Assembly (NCBI RefSeq): GCF_963678635.1
Contig: NC_087062.1
Location: 1,364,001 to 1,428,000, forward strand
Reading direction: 5' to 3'
Source of the DNA: Symsagittifera roscoffensis
Taxonomy: Eukaryota > Xenacoelomorpha > Acoela > Convolutidae
DNA: 64,000 nucleotides
Both the position numbers and the translations under genes were made by a program. Below are positions 33,315 to 44,399 of the stretch, piece by piece. Positions within the stretch are counted from its first letter, which is position 1. Each line of letters begins with the position of its first letter. The notes below the pieces were generated by a model. The model was not told where the DNA came from and made no database searches. It saw only the letters and a list, made by a program, of their open reading frames with translations.

Positions 33315-33936
33315 TTACAGCGTTTTGAATCTTTTATCTTCTATCTGTAATGAAGGATGGATGATGATCGTTGGTATTTGGCGAGCATCATTTCTTGTTT
33401 CGTTCTTGGAGAAGAAAGCTCCAGGAAGCTGGAATCGTCGATAAGAAGTTGTTAGCTGTCGTGCGACAAAGACTAGGACCGCCAACGAAATCAATTTGAT
33501 TTCAAGATGGTTTGCTAGGATTGATTGTTCTGCTTTGGTGGAGAACTGATCGAGTATCACTCTTGTCTGGGATTGGCATGGAGATTGTGTAAGGAGGGAA
33601 TGCCTTGTAATTCGGATCTGTACGTATACTTGAACATCGAGGTGGTCATTGGTCTGATTCAATGAAATCCTTTTCTGCGAAGTCAAGCCGTACTCTAAAT
33701 CCTTGTGATTGTAGGCGGCATGTCGGTTGTGTTTAGCCATTCTGTAGGTTGAGTGTGATGGGATCGTCTAGCCTTTGGATGCTCGTCTTTGTGGTTGTTT
33801 GTGATCTATGTACTGCATAATATGATTTAAATTTTATAAAATTTTGTTAATTCAATTGTTTAGTTATGATTTTGGTTAATTGTTTTCGCAAAAGCGTTTT
33901 TAATTTTAGATCAATTATTTTTAAGAGTTACTCACC
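33315..33936 (-). pseudogene. Orphan gene, 5' part with predicted intron
   Basis: Minus strand: an exon ends ACTCAAGG at 33936, followed by GTGAGTAACT. A 194-nt intron runs to ...CCTACAG at 33742, and the next exon starts AATGGCTAAACACAACCG. In the frame of the internal ATG at 33722 (MPP...), FRVRLDFAEKDFIESDQ is readable, then after one TGA RTDPNYKAFPPYTISMPIP, ending in a stop at 33526. An alternative frame is open over 33315-33740 but looks less protein-like. The first 100 bp of the second exon are repeated in the array to the right. Not recognised. Confidence 0.4.
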
Positions 33937-35200
33937 CTTGAGTACCTCTTGTCAAAAATATAGTGTGGTCACAAAGCGTGGATGTAGCACGGTGGGTTAG
34001 GCCGGCTATAGAGCATGCTCAGGACGTCCTCTCTGGTGGGTTAGACCAGGAGTGGGAGTATGATTTCATGCTGTTTCTTTGAGAGGTCCTGTTATGTGAT
34101 AACATTTTATGTTGTTTTTTTCTGGTCTTTCTTATGTTACTTTGGTTGCGTCCTTTTTTTCAAAAATCAAATTATTTTTGGTTTGATTTTGTCTTGCGAC
34201 GTTTTTGTGTTTTATTATTTCTTTCTTAGACTTTATAATAGACTTCAAAAGAATAAATTATCCAGTTTTAAGCTGGGTTAATCCGGTTTGGGTACCGTTG
34301 GTTTTCTTTTCTTAGTCATGCTGTTATTTTATGATTTGTGGTGTTTAGTAAGCTGCGGTGGTTAGTTTGGTTTAGTATATAATTCCTTTCCAACTGGGTT
34401 GAAGAAAAGTTTGAAACTTGTTATTGCTTGTTTGAGTTGTTGTTAGTGAAAACTTGAAACATAAAATCATTGTTTAAACAACTCTTCGTGGGCGAGCTGT
34501 GCGAGTTTGGATAGCTAACAACTATCCAAACGAGGTGGTCATTGGTCTGATTCGTTGAAATCCTTTTCTGCGAAGTCAAGCCGTACTCTGAATCCTTTTT
34601 GAGTCGTGATTTTAGGCGGCATGTCGGTTGTGTTTAGCCATTCTGTAGGTTGAGTGTGATGGGATCGTCTAGTCTTTGGATGCTCGTCTTTGTGGTTGTT
34701 TGTGATCTATGTACTGCATAATATGATTTAAATTTTATAAAATTTTGTTAATTCAATTGTTTAGTTATGATTTTGGTTAATTGTTTTCGCAAATGCGTTT
34801 TAATTTTAGATCAATTATTTTTAAGAGTTACTCACCCTTGAGTACCTCTTGTCAAAAATATAGTGTGGTCACAAAGCGTGGATGTAGCACGGTGGGTTAG
34901 GCCGGCTATAGAGCATGCTCAGGACGTCCTCTCTGGTGGGTTAGGCCAGGAGTGGGAGTATGATTTCAAGCTGATTTTTTAGGGGTCCTGTTTTGTTCTA
35001 ACGTTTGTTGTTATTTTATTTCTGCTTTTTCCTTTGTTACTTTGGCTGTGTTGTTTTCTCAAAAATCAAATTGTTTTTCGTTTGGGTTTGTCTTGCGACT
35101 TTTTTGTGTTTTATTATTTCATTCCTTTTCAGACTTGGTAATAGTCTTCAAAAGAAAAAATTATCCAGTTTTAAGCTGGTTTAATCCGGTTTGGGTACTT
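33641..35200. repeat. Array block X, copies X1 and X2 (~0.9 kb each)
   Basis: Two units offset by about 893 bp. Each contains the MPPKITTQKGF start segment or its relative, the intron, a stretch with two GTGGGTTAGRCC motifs, the CCAGTTTTAAGCTGG palindrome and, in X2's flank, the hairpin TTTGGATAGCTAACAACTAT at 34507. The order continues in X3-X4 at 39370-41060. Open frames within are short and not conserved. Confidence 0.75.
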
Positions 35201-36104
35201 TTACTTTCTATCTATCTGAATATATTCTGAAAACTACTGAAGTTCGAAAAAACAAGTTTTTGAGAAAAAAAATTAAATTACAATGAAAATATATAAATCA
35301 CTGCATCGTATAGTAACCTTAGTGACATAATTTACACTTACAAACAAAAAAGTTACACATTTACTTAAAGTTACATAAAATTCAAAACATGCACATCATG
35401 AATATTATTCAAGTTTGTCTGATAGAATTTAAAAAGAAGAAATGCTGAATAAATTGCGTAAAATCCACACAAATTATCATGTGTTTTATGATTTCTTTCT
35501 TAGACTTTATAATAGTCTTCAACAGAAAAAATTATCCAGTTTTAAGCTGGTTTAATCCGGTTTGGGTACCGTAGGTGTTCTTTTTCTAGCCATGCTGTTA
35601 GTTTTGGTTTATGGTGTTTAGTTAGCTGCGCTGGTTAGTTTGGTTATTATATAATTCCTTTCCAATCGGGTTAAAGAAAGGTTTGAAACTTGTTATTGCT
35701 TGTTTGAGTTGTTGTTATTGAAAACTTGAAACATAAAATCATTATTTAAACTATTCTTCGTGGGCGAGCTGTGCGAGTTTGGATAGCTAACAACTATCCA
35801 AACGAGGTAGTCATTGGTCTGATTCTTTGAAATCCTTTTCTGCGAAGTCAAGCCGTACTCGAAATTCTTTTTGAGTCGTGATTTTAGGCGGCATGTCGGC
35901 TGTGTTTAGCCATTCTGTAGGTTGTGTTTAGCCATGTCGGTTGTGTTTAGCCATTCTGTCTTGATTAGATCTTAATGATGTTATGATCATAATATTGAGT
36001 TGAATAGTCGTAAGCTCGGGGTGCAGTGAAAGTTTTTAGTAATTTTTTATATCCTACGTATGTAAATTGTCGGGATGTGAATGATGTGGTTAATCTGAAA
36101 AATT

Positions 36105-36216
36105 CGTTCTTGTTTTTAGTTTAGAGCAGTGGCCGAAGCAATTGAAGTGTTTTTATGGTTTTTAGTTCTTCGGTGTCTACTGCTTTGGCCACTGCTCCAA
36201 ACTAAAAACAAGAACG
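36105..36216. repeat. Hairpin with 30-bp arms
   Basis: CGTTCTTGTTTTTAGTTT... pairs with its complement across about 52 bp, with one mismatch. The loop carries a segment also found inside the orphan gene at 41580-41621. Repeated at 38063-38174 and 42382-42493. Confidence 0.8.
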
Positions 36217-36218
36217 AG

Positions 36219-36740
36219 TTAACAAGAACTAAAAACAAAAAACAAGAAATTGATCTTGATTAGATCTAATGATGTTATGATCATAATATTAAAATTAATA
36301 GTCGTAAGCTCCGGTTGCAGTGAAGTTTTTGGTAATTTTTTATTTCCTACGTATGTAAATTGTCGGGGTGTGAGTGATGTGGTTAATCTGAATAATTCGT
36401 TCTTGTTTCTCTCAATATCTTTTGTGGTGTTATAGAGTGGTAGCGTAAGGGGGTTAATAAAATTATAACAAGCTTTCCAATGAAGTGTGGGCATTAACAC
36501 ATGTACATCTGCAAAATGACGTGGTTCAGGGTTAGGGTCGGATTGTTTTAGTGTATATTAGGGGAATAAAAGTCGGGTTATTTGAAGATAATTTTTAGTA
36601 TTGGTGTGGTCTGGATGGTTTACGTATTCTCGGGCGGTTCCGGGTTTGGATGGGAACGGGTGATTTGGGAATTTACGTTTAAAGGTTCTATAAGCTCGGT
36701 TAGTACTGGTGGATGTTTCTGTTGATGTGGATGATTGAGC
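36219..36740 (-). pseudogene. Orphan gene fragment in unit Y1
   Basis: Readable exon: RHFADVHVLMPTLHWKACYN, then LPLYNTTKDIERNKNELFRL, then SLTPRQFTYVGNKKLPKT. Upstream, after one TAA, come RTFKRKFPNHPFPSKPGTAR and YVNHPDHTNTKNYLQI. A second, shorter copy of the NKNE-FRL-TS-T-RQFTYVG segment follows downstream, so part of the coding region is itself duplicated. Not recognised. Confidence 0.45.
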
Positions 36741-38186
36741 GAGTGATGGAAGTGGTAGATGTTGGAGGTGATCAGGGGTAGCATGGCAGACCCTATGTAT
36801 TAAGATACGTTATAGACTTCGGGTCTGCCATGCTATGTATTAATATTGGGCATAGAGTCTACAATAAATTAAGATAGGGAATATCGATGGTAAAGTTTCA
36901 TTGTTTGTGTGATGGTAAAATAATGGTAAGAAAAACGTAATTTTTTTGGTTATTGTGTGAAAATGTTCATTTTTTTCGCAAAATTTTTGGCGCGTGTTAT
37001 CTAATTGGGAACAATTAATTTTTTTTTACGTGCAGATTGTAGAATTAAGGTTTCGTATTCAATTTTTTGGTGCATGGTAAGTCAATGGTAAGAGTTTTGT
37101 GCAAATTTGTATAAGATTTTGTATAATTTGATCTAATGAAAGTTTATTAGATACTTTTACTTTCTATCTATCTGAATATATTCTGAAAACTACTGAAGTT
37201 CGAAAAAACAAGTTTTTGAGAAAAAAAATTAAATTAAAATGAAAATATATAAATCACTGCATCGTATAGTAACCTTAGTGACATAATTTACACTTACAAA
37301 CAAAAAAGTTACACATTTACTTAAAGTTATTTATAAAATTCAAAACATGCACATCATGAATATTATTCAAGTTTGTCTGATAGAATTTAAAAAGAAGAAA
37401 TGCTGAATAAATTGCGTAAAATCCACACAAATTATCATGTGTTTTATGATTTCTTTCTTAGACTTTATAATAGTCTTCAAAAGAAAAAATTATCCAGTTT
37501 TAAGCTGGTTTAATCCGGTTTGGGTACCGTAGGTAGTCTTTTTCTAGCCATGCTGTTAGTTTTGGTTTATGGTGTTTAGTTAGCTGCGCTGGTTAGTTTG
37601 GTTATTATATAATTCCTTTCCAATCGGGTTAAAGAAAGGTTTGAAACTTGTTATTGCTTGTTTGAGTTGTTGTTATTGAAAACTTGAAACATAAAATCAT
37701 TATTTAAACAATTCTTCGTGGGCGAGCTGTGCAAGTTTGGATAGCTAACAACTATCCAAACGAGGTGGTCATTGGTCTGATTCTTTGAAATCCTTTTCTG
37801 CGAAGTCAAGCCGTACTCTAAATTCTTTTTGAGTCGTGATTTTAGGCGGCATGTCGGCTGTGTTTAGCCATTCTGTAGGTTGTGTTTAGCCATGTCGGTT
37901 GTGTTTAGCCATTCTGTCTTGATTAGATTTTAATGATGTTATGATCATAATATTGAGTTGAATAGTCGTAAGCTCGGGGTGCAGTGAAAGTTTTTAGTAA
38001 CTTTTTATATCCTACGTATGTAAATTGTCGGGATGTGAATGATGTGGTTAATCTGAAAAATTCGTTCTTGTTTTTAGTTTAGAGCAGTGGCCGAAGCAAT
38101 TGAAGTGTTTTTATGGTTTTTAGTTCTTCGGTGTCTACTGCTTTGGCCACTGCTCCAAACTAAAAACAAGAACGAGTTAACAAGAA

Positions 38187-38710
38187 CTAAAAACAAAAAA
38201 CAAGAAATTGATCTTGATTAGATCCAATGATGTTATGATCATAATATTCAATTGAATAGTCGTAAGCTCCGGTTGCAGTGAAAGTTTTTAGTAATTTTTT
38301 ATTTCCTACGTATGTAAATTGTCGGGGTGTGAGTGATGTGTTTAATCTGAATAATTCGTTCTTGTTTCTCTCAGTATCTTTTGTGGTGTTATAGAGTGGT
38401 AGCGTAAGGGGGTTAATAAAATTATAACAAGCTTTCCAATGAAGTGTGGGCATTAACACATGTACATCTGCAAAATGACGTGGTTCAGGGTTAGGGTCGG
38501 ATTGTTTTAGTGTATATTAGGGGAATAAAAGTAGGGTTATTTGAAGATAATTTGTAGTATTGGTGTGGTCTGGATGGCTTACGTATTCTCGGGCGGTTCC
38601 GGGTTTGGATGGGAACGGGTGATTTGGGAATTTACGTTTAAAGGTTCTATAAGCTCGGTTAGTACTGTTGGATGTTTCTGTTGATGTGGATGATTGAGCG
38701 AGTGATGGAA
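38187..38710 (-). pseudogene. Orphan gene fragment in unit Y2
   Basis: Same exon as in Y1 (MPTLHWKACYNFINPL, SLTPRQFTYVGNKKLLKTF), continuing AYDYSIEYYDHNIIGSNQDQ. Amino-acid changes between the units are few. Confidence 0.45.
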
Positions 38711-39368
38711 GTGGTAGATGTTGGAGGTGATCAGGGGTGGCATGGCAGACCCTACGTATTAAGATACGTTATAGACTTCGGGTCTGCCATTCTATGTATT
38801 AAGATTGGGTATAGAGTCTACAATAAATTAAGATAGGGAATATCGATGGTAAAATTTCATTGTTTGTGTGATGGTAAAATAATGGTAAGAAAAACGTAAT
38901 TTTTTTGGTTTTTGTGTGGAAATGTTCATTTTTTTCGCAAAATTTTTGGCGCGTGTTATCTAATTGGGAACAATTAATTTTTAATTACGTGAAGATTGTA
39001 CAATTAAAGTTTTGCATGGTAAGTCAATGGTAAGAGTTTTGTGCAAATTTGTATAAGATTTTGTATAATTTGATCTAATAAAAGTTTATTAGATACTTTT
39101 ACTTTCTATCTATCTGAATATATTCTGAAAACTACTGAAGTTCGAAAAAACAAAATTTTGAGAAAAAAAATTAAATTACAAAAAAATATATATAAATCAC
39201 TGCATCGTATAGTAACCTTAGTGACATAGTTTACACTTACAAACAAAAAAGTTACACATTTACTTAAAGTTACTTATAAAATTCAAAACATGCACATCAT
39301 GAATTTTATTAGAGTTTGTCTGATAGAATTTAAAAAGAAGAAATGCTGAATGAATTGCGTAAAATCCA

Positions 39369-41060
39369 ATTTTGAGTCGTGATTTTGAGCGGCATGTTGG
39401 TTGTGTTTAGCCATTCTGTAGGTTGAGTGTGATGGGATCGTCTACTCTTTGGATGCTCGTCTTTGTGGTTGTTTGTGATCTATGCACTGCATAATATGAT
39501 TTAAATTTTATAAAATTTTGTTAATTCAATTGTTTAGTTATGATTTTGGTTAAATGTTTTCGCAAAAGCGCTTTAATTTAAGATCAATTATTTTTAAGAG
39601 TTACTCACCCTTGAGTACCTCTTGTCAAAAATATAGTGTGGTCACAAAGCGTGGATGTAGCACGGTGGGTTAGGCCGGCTATAGAGCATGCTCAGGACGT
39701 CCTCTCTGGTGGGTTAGACCAGGAGTGGGAGTATGATTTCATGCTGTTTCTTTGAGAGGTCCTGTTATGTGATAACATTTTATGTTGTTTTTTTCTGGTC
39801 TTTCTTATGTTACTTTGGTTGCGTCCTTTTTTCAAAAATCAAATTGTTTTTGGTTTGGTTTTGTCTTGCGACTTTTTTGTGTTTATGATTTCTTTCTTAG
39901 ACTTTATAATAGTCTTCAAAAGAATAAATTATCCAGTTTTAAGCTGGGTTAATCCGGTTTGGGTACCGTTGGCTTTCTTTTCTTAGTCATGCTGTTATTT
40001 TATGATTTGTGGTGTTTAGTAAGCTGCGTTGGTTAGTTTGGTTTAGTATATAATTCCTTTCCAACCGGGTTAAAGAAAAGTTTGAAACTTGTTATTGCTT
40101 GTTTGAGTTGTTGTTAGTGAAAACTTGAAACATAAAATCATTATTTAAACAATTCTTCGTGGGCGAGATGTGCGAGTTTGGATAGCTAACAACTATCCAA
40201 ACGAGGTGGTCATTGGTCTGATTCATTGAAATCCTTTTCTGCAAAGTCAAGCCGTACTCTGAATCCTTTTTGAGTCGTGATTTTAGGCGGCATGTCGGTT
40301 GTGTTTAGCCATTCTGTAGGTTGAGTGTGATGGGATCGTCTAGTCTTTGGATGCTCGTCTTTGTGGTTGTTTGTGATCTATGTACTGCATAATATGATTT
40401 AAATTTTATAAAATTTTGTTAATTCAATTGTTTAGTTATGATTTTGGTTAATTGTTTTCGCAAATGCGTTTTAATTTTAGATCAATTATTTTTAAGAGTT
40501 ACTCACCCTTGAGTACCTCTTGTCAAAAATATAGTGTGGTCACAAAGCGTGGATGTAGCACGGTGGGTTAGGCCGGCTATAGAGAATGCTCAGGACGTCC
40601 TCTCTGGTGGGTTAAACCAGCAGTGGGAGTATGATTTCAAGCTGATTTTTTAGGGGTCCTGTTTTGTTCCAACGTTTGTTGTTATTTTATTTCTGGTTTT
40701 TCTTTTGTTACTTTTGTTGTGTTGTTTTCTCAAAAATCAAATTGTTTTTTGTTTGGGTTTGTCTTGCGACATTTTTGTGTTTTATTATTTCATTCCTTTT
40801 TTAGACTTGGTAATAGTCTTCAAAAGAAAAAATTATCCAGTTTTAAGCTGGTTTAATCCGGTTTGGGTACCGTAGGTGTTCTTTTCTTAGCCATGCTGTT
40901 AGTTTTGGTTTATGGTGTTTAGTTTTTGTTGCGCTGGTTAGTTTGGTTATTATATAATTCCATTCCAACTGAGTTAAAGGAAAGTTGGAAATTTGTTATC
41001 GCTTGTTTAAGTTGGTGTTAGTGTAAACTTAAAAATTCATTTCATTATTTTAATTAACTC
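39369..41060. repeat. Array block X, copies X3 and X4
   Basis: Two more ~0.9-kb units, offset about 899 bp, nearly identical to X1-X2 (33641-35200). X4 fades out near 41060, where unrelated AT-rich sequence with a TATA-like TATAAATTG follows. Confidence 0.75.
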
Positions 41061-41469
41061 TTCGTGGGCAAGTTGTGCTATTGTGGATCGAATTCTTGTG
41101 CGGGTGAACAGAAGATATATAAAAAGTTAGTACTGCATTTCTTTGTATAAATTGACTACTTGAAGGTTAAATTTTACTGCTGTGTGGGGGTTGAAAATTA
41201 TAAATTGATTACCATCGTTTTGAATTTTACTACATTTAGGGAAATAATTTTTAGATGAACTTATCGCTTTTGAATTGAATTTTAATGCATCATTTAGTGC
41301 TGTAGGTTTAATAGAGTTTATTATGAAAGAAGAGTCTGTATTTTTGTTTGTTTTTTCTCGTTGTAGGTGATCATGGTGTGAAGACTAAAGAAAACGTAAA
41401 TTTCTTAGAAAGAATGGTTAGTTTTTATTTTAAATAAGTTAATTTTAAAATATTAATTTCATTCTTACC

Positions 41470-43085
41470 TTAGTCGTCGGGAAAGAAGCTATGAGGGAAA
41501 ACATCGTGAATAGCATCTGATGTGGTTAGTAATTTTGCTAGTATGCGTATGATGTTTTTAGTTTGGAGCAGTGTCCAAAGCAATTGAAGTGCTTTTATGG
41601 TTTTTAGTTCTTCGGTGCCTACAGCAAACTCATGAGGTGTGTTCTGAGTTAGATTATAAATTTTGTGATTGTATTTAGTGTTGTGGATGAATTCTAAAAC
41701 GGGTACTTCTATAGGTTGAATGTATTCATGCGGGACTATTAGGGGACGGGTTTCTTCTTCGTTGAAGGTCTTGGTGAGGGGACAAAATAAATACATCTGG
41801 GTGATTGGGTCATAATTCCGGAGGATGCCTTAGAGGTTAGTGTTTTTAATACAATAAGTGAAATTTAGGAAAAACGATGAGGTGTATTTAGAATTTATGT
41901 CCTGAAATAGTGGTGGGGTTGTCGTGATGGTGCGAGTAAATGAAAATGATTCTGGATAAAACGATAATAAGTGTAGGTGTGTGTTTGTTTAATTCGCAAC
42001 ATGATGTCGTGTGAACAGTGCAAATCACGTTGTTTTGGTGTGAGAAAATGAAAGGTTAGTGGAAATGTTTGAAAGTTTTTGTGAAATGATTCGTATGCTT
42101 GAATGTCTGATAATGTTTCTGAAATAATGTGGTCATGCTTTTTATCTAGTATGTTAAGTGGGAATAAGTAGGGTATTTTAATAAAAAATTTTCAGTTAAT
42201 TGTGGGTTTGCAAACTGATCGTCATCAAGAAATTGATCTTGATTAGATCTAATGATGTTATGATCATAATATTGAGTTGAATAGTCGTAAGCTTGGGGTG
42301 CAGTGAAAGTTTTTAGTAACTTTTTATATCCTACGTATGTAACTTGTCGGGATGTGAATGATGTGGTTAATCTGAAAAATTCGTTCTTGTTTTTAGTTTA
42401 GAGCAGTGGCCGAAGCAATTGGAGTGTTTTTATGGTTTTTAGTTCTTCGGTGTCTACTGCTTTGGCCACTGCTCCAAACTAAAAACAAGAACGAGTTAAC
42501 AAGAACTAAAAACAAAAAACAAGAAATTGATCTTGATTAGATCCAATGATGTTATGATCATAATATTCAATTGAATAGTCGTAAGCTCCGGTTGCAGTGA
42601 AAGTTTTTAGTAATTTTTTATTTCCTACGTATGTAAATTGTCGGGGTGTGAGTGATGTGTTTAATCTGAATAATTCGTTCTTGTTTCTCTCAGTATCTTT
42701 TGTGGTGTTATAGAGTGGTAGCGTAAGGGGGTTAATAAAATTATAACAAGCAAAATGACGTGGTTCAGGGTTAGGGTCGGATTGTTTTAGTGTATATTAG
42801 GGGAATAAAAGTAGGGTTATTTGACGTGGTTCAGGATGACGTGGTTCAGGGTTAGGGTCGGATTGTTTTAGTGTATATTAGGGGAATAAAAGTAGGGTTA
42901 TTTGAAGATAATTTGTAGTATTGGTGTGGTCTGGATGGCTTACGTATTCTCGGGCGGTTCCGGGTTTGGATGGGAACGGGTGATTTGGGAATTTACGTTT
43001 AAAGGTTCTATAAGCTCGGTTAGTACTGTTGGATGTTTCTGTTGATGTGGATGATTGAGCGAGTGATGGAAGTGGTAGATGTTGG
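41470..43085 (-). pseudogene. Orphan gene next to Mav2, most complete copy
   Basis: Reading leftward there is a Pro/Thr/His-rich start near 43080, then the NKNELFRL...RQFTYVG exon, then AYDYSTQYYDHNIIRSNQDQ running into FLDDDQFANPQLTENFLLKY. A frame change leads to a 100-codon open stretch (42197-41898, with LSDIQAYESFHKNFQTFPLT). A last open frame is 41796-41470 (YIQPIEVPVLEFIHNTKYN, TEELKTIKALQLLWTLLQTK), ending FFPDD with TAA. No known domain seen. It abuts the Maverick end, so it could be a host gene hit by insertion or cargo of the element. Confidence 0.45.
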
Positions 43086-43089
43086 AGGT

Positions 43090-43335
43090 GATCAGGGGTG
43101 GCATGGCAGACCCTACGTATTAAGATACGTTATAGACTTCGGGTCTGCCATTCTATGTATTAAGATTGGGTATAGAGTCTACAATAAATTAAGATAGGGA
43201 ATATCGATGGTAAAGTTTCATTGTTTGTGTGATGGTAAAATAATGGTAAGAAAAATGTAATTTTTTTGGTTTTTGTGTAGAAATGTTCATTTTTTTCGCA
43301 AAATTTTTGGCGCGTGTTATCTAATTGGGAACAAT
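43090..43335. repeat. Mav2 left terminal region
   Basis: In outward (minus) order: GCGCCAAAAATTTT (43313-43300), TTACCAT motifs, ATTCCCTATCTTAAT (43202-43188), ATCTTAATACAT (43166-43155) and ATCTTAATACGT (43126-43115). A TGGCAGACCC ... GGGTCTGCCA inverted repeat encloses the last copy. Matches the Mav1 right end in content and order. Further copies at 36785-37010 and 38745-38960 within the Y units. Confidence 0.6.
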
Positions 43336-43638
43336 TAATTGTTAATTACGTGTAGATTGTAGAATTAAGGTTTTTTTATTCAATTTTTTGGTGCATGGTT
43401 AGTCAATGGTAAGAGTTTTGTGCAAATTTGTATAAGATTTTGTATAATTTGATCTAATAAAAGTTTATTAGATACTTTTACTTTCTATCTATCTGAATAT
43501 ATTCTGAAAACTACTGAAGTTCAAAAAAACAAGTTTTTGAGAAAAAAAAATTAAATTACAATGAAAATATATAAATCACTGCATCGTATAGTAACCTTAG
43601 TGACATAATTTACACTTACAAACAAAAAAGTTACACAT

Positions 43639-44037
43639 TTACTTAAAGTTACTTATAAAATTCAAAACATGCACATCATGATTATTATTCAAGTTTGTCT
43701 GATAGAATTTAAAAAGAAGAAATGCTGAATAAATTGCGTAAAATCCACACAAATTATCAGTTTTTTGTAGCTTTTGAAGAACCATTCGCCGATACTTTTT
43801 TGTTAGAAAGGAAAAAGCTGTTCTTTTTTGACCCAAAGATTCAGCAAAATAGTAAGTTTTGTCCAATCGAGCTATCATGATTCATTGCTCCTCTCTATCA
43901 TTGCTCGGAGCTGAGTTAACAATTGCAAACGAGTATTTTGTTAGTCGAGGAACTTTATCAGAGGGGTAAGATCCCATGTACTTAAACCTGAGTTCAGGAA
44001 TTCTTTCAATAATTTGCAGAAGTAAAAAATTATCCAT
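43639..44037 (-). pseudogene. Adenain-like cysteine protease, Mav2
   Basis: ATG at 44037 (MDNFLLLQIIERIPELRFKY). The expected GEHW/GEHL catalytic His segment reads EEQ followed by TGA near 43880, so both the His and the frame are lost. Downstream, YYFAESLG and TDNLCGFYAIY with the Cys are intact. Ends HDVHVLNFISNFK. Confidence 0.8.
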
Positions 44038-44059
44038 CTTCGCAAATGTTAGCTGATTT

Positions 44060-44395
44060 ATATCTAAAACAAAGAAAAAGATAGTTTGATATTGTAATTT
44101 GGGGTGGCAAAACCTAAAGTTATTGACTTACTCGCATTTAGGTACTGAATCAACAAAAATCCATACACAAAACTTGTGAACTAGACAAAGTTTGTTGAAC
44201 ACTGGTTCACAGTCTAGGTTGAAAAAATTTCTTGAGTTTTCAGTCAAACAGCATTCATTAGCTGCTTTTTCAGGAGATTTAAGTCTGAAGAAGAACGAAA
44301 TGTATAGTACAGAGACAATGACATTGAAAAGTCCCAAAAAAGCTACAAAATTTTTAAAGGAACCTGAAAACTCAAAAAAACTAATCATTTTTAGC
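44060..44395 (-). pseudogene. Small membrane/Cys-rich ORF, Mav2
   Basis: Open: SGSFKNFVAFLGLFNVIVSV (one hydrophobic span), RLKSPEKAANECCLTENSRN, FFNLDCEPVFNKLCLVHKFC. Collinear with 5740-6015. No clean start: the frame is entered after the capsid TAG, and TTTTCAG/CTTCTTCAG acceptors are possible. Function unknown. Confidence 0.45.
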
Positions 44396-44399
44396 GACT

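Larger units (their letters stand above)
35200..39368. repeat. Array block Y: two ~1.96-kb units crossing a Maverick end
   Basis: Units offset by 1956-1968 bp. Each holds a 250-bp Maverick protease tail (35230-35477, 37190-37437, 39130-39368), the block carrying the MPPK segment, orphan-gene exons, a long-armed hairpin, and the Maverick terminal repeat. The same orphan-terminus-protease order, unduplicated, is at 42230-43640, so that is the likely source. Confidence 0.8.

Noticed and set aside
33925-33960. Spliced-leader-like GGTACTCAAGGGTGAGT
   Set aside because: Only TACTCAAG resembles nematode SL2; no SL RNA structure around it, and it fits an ordinary exon-intron border.
34060-35230. Hydrophobic plus-strand frames in the X blocks
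   Set aside because: T-rich noncoding sequence; not conserved in frame between copies.
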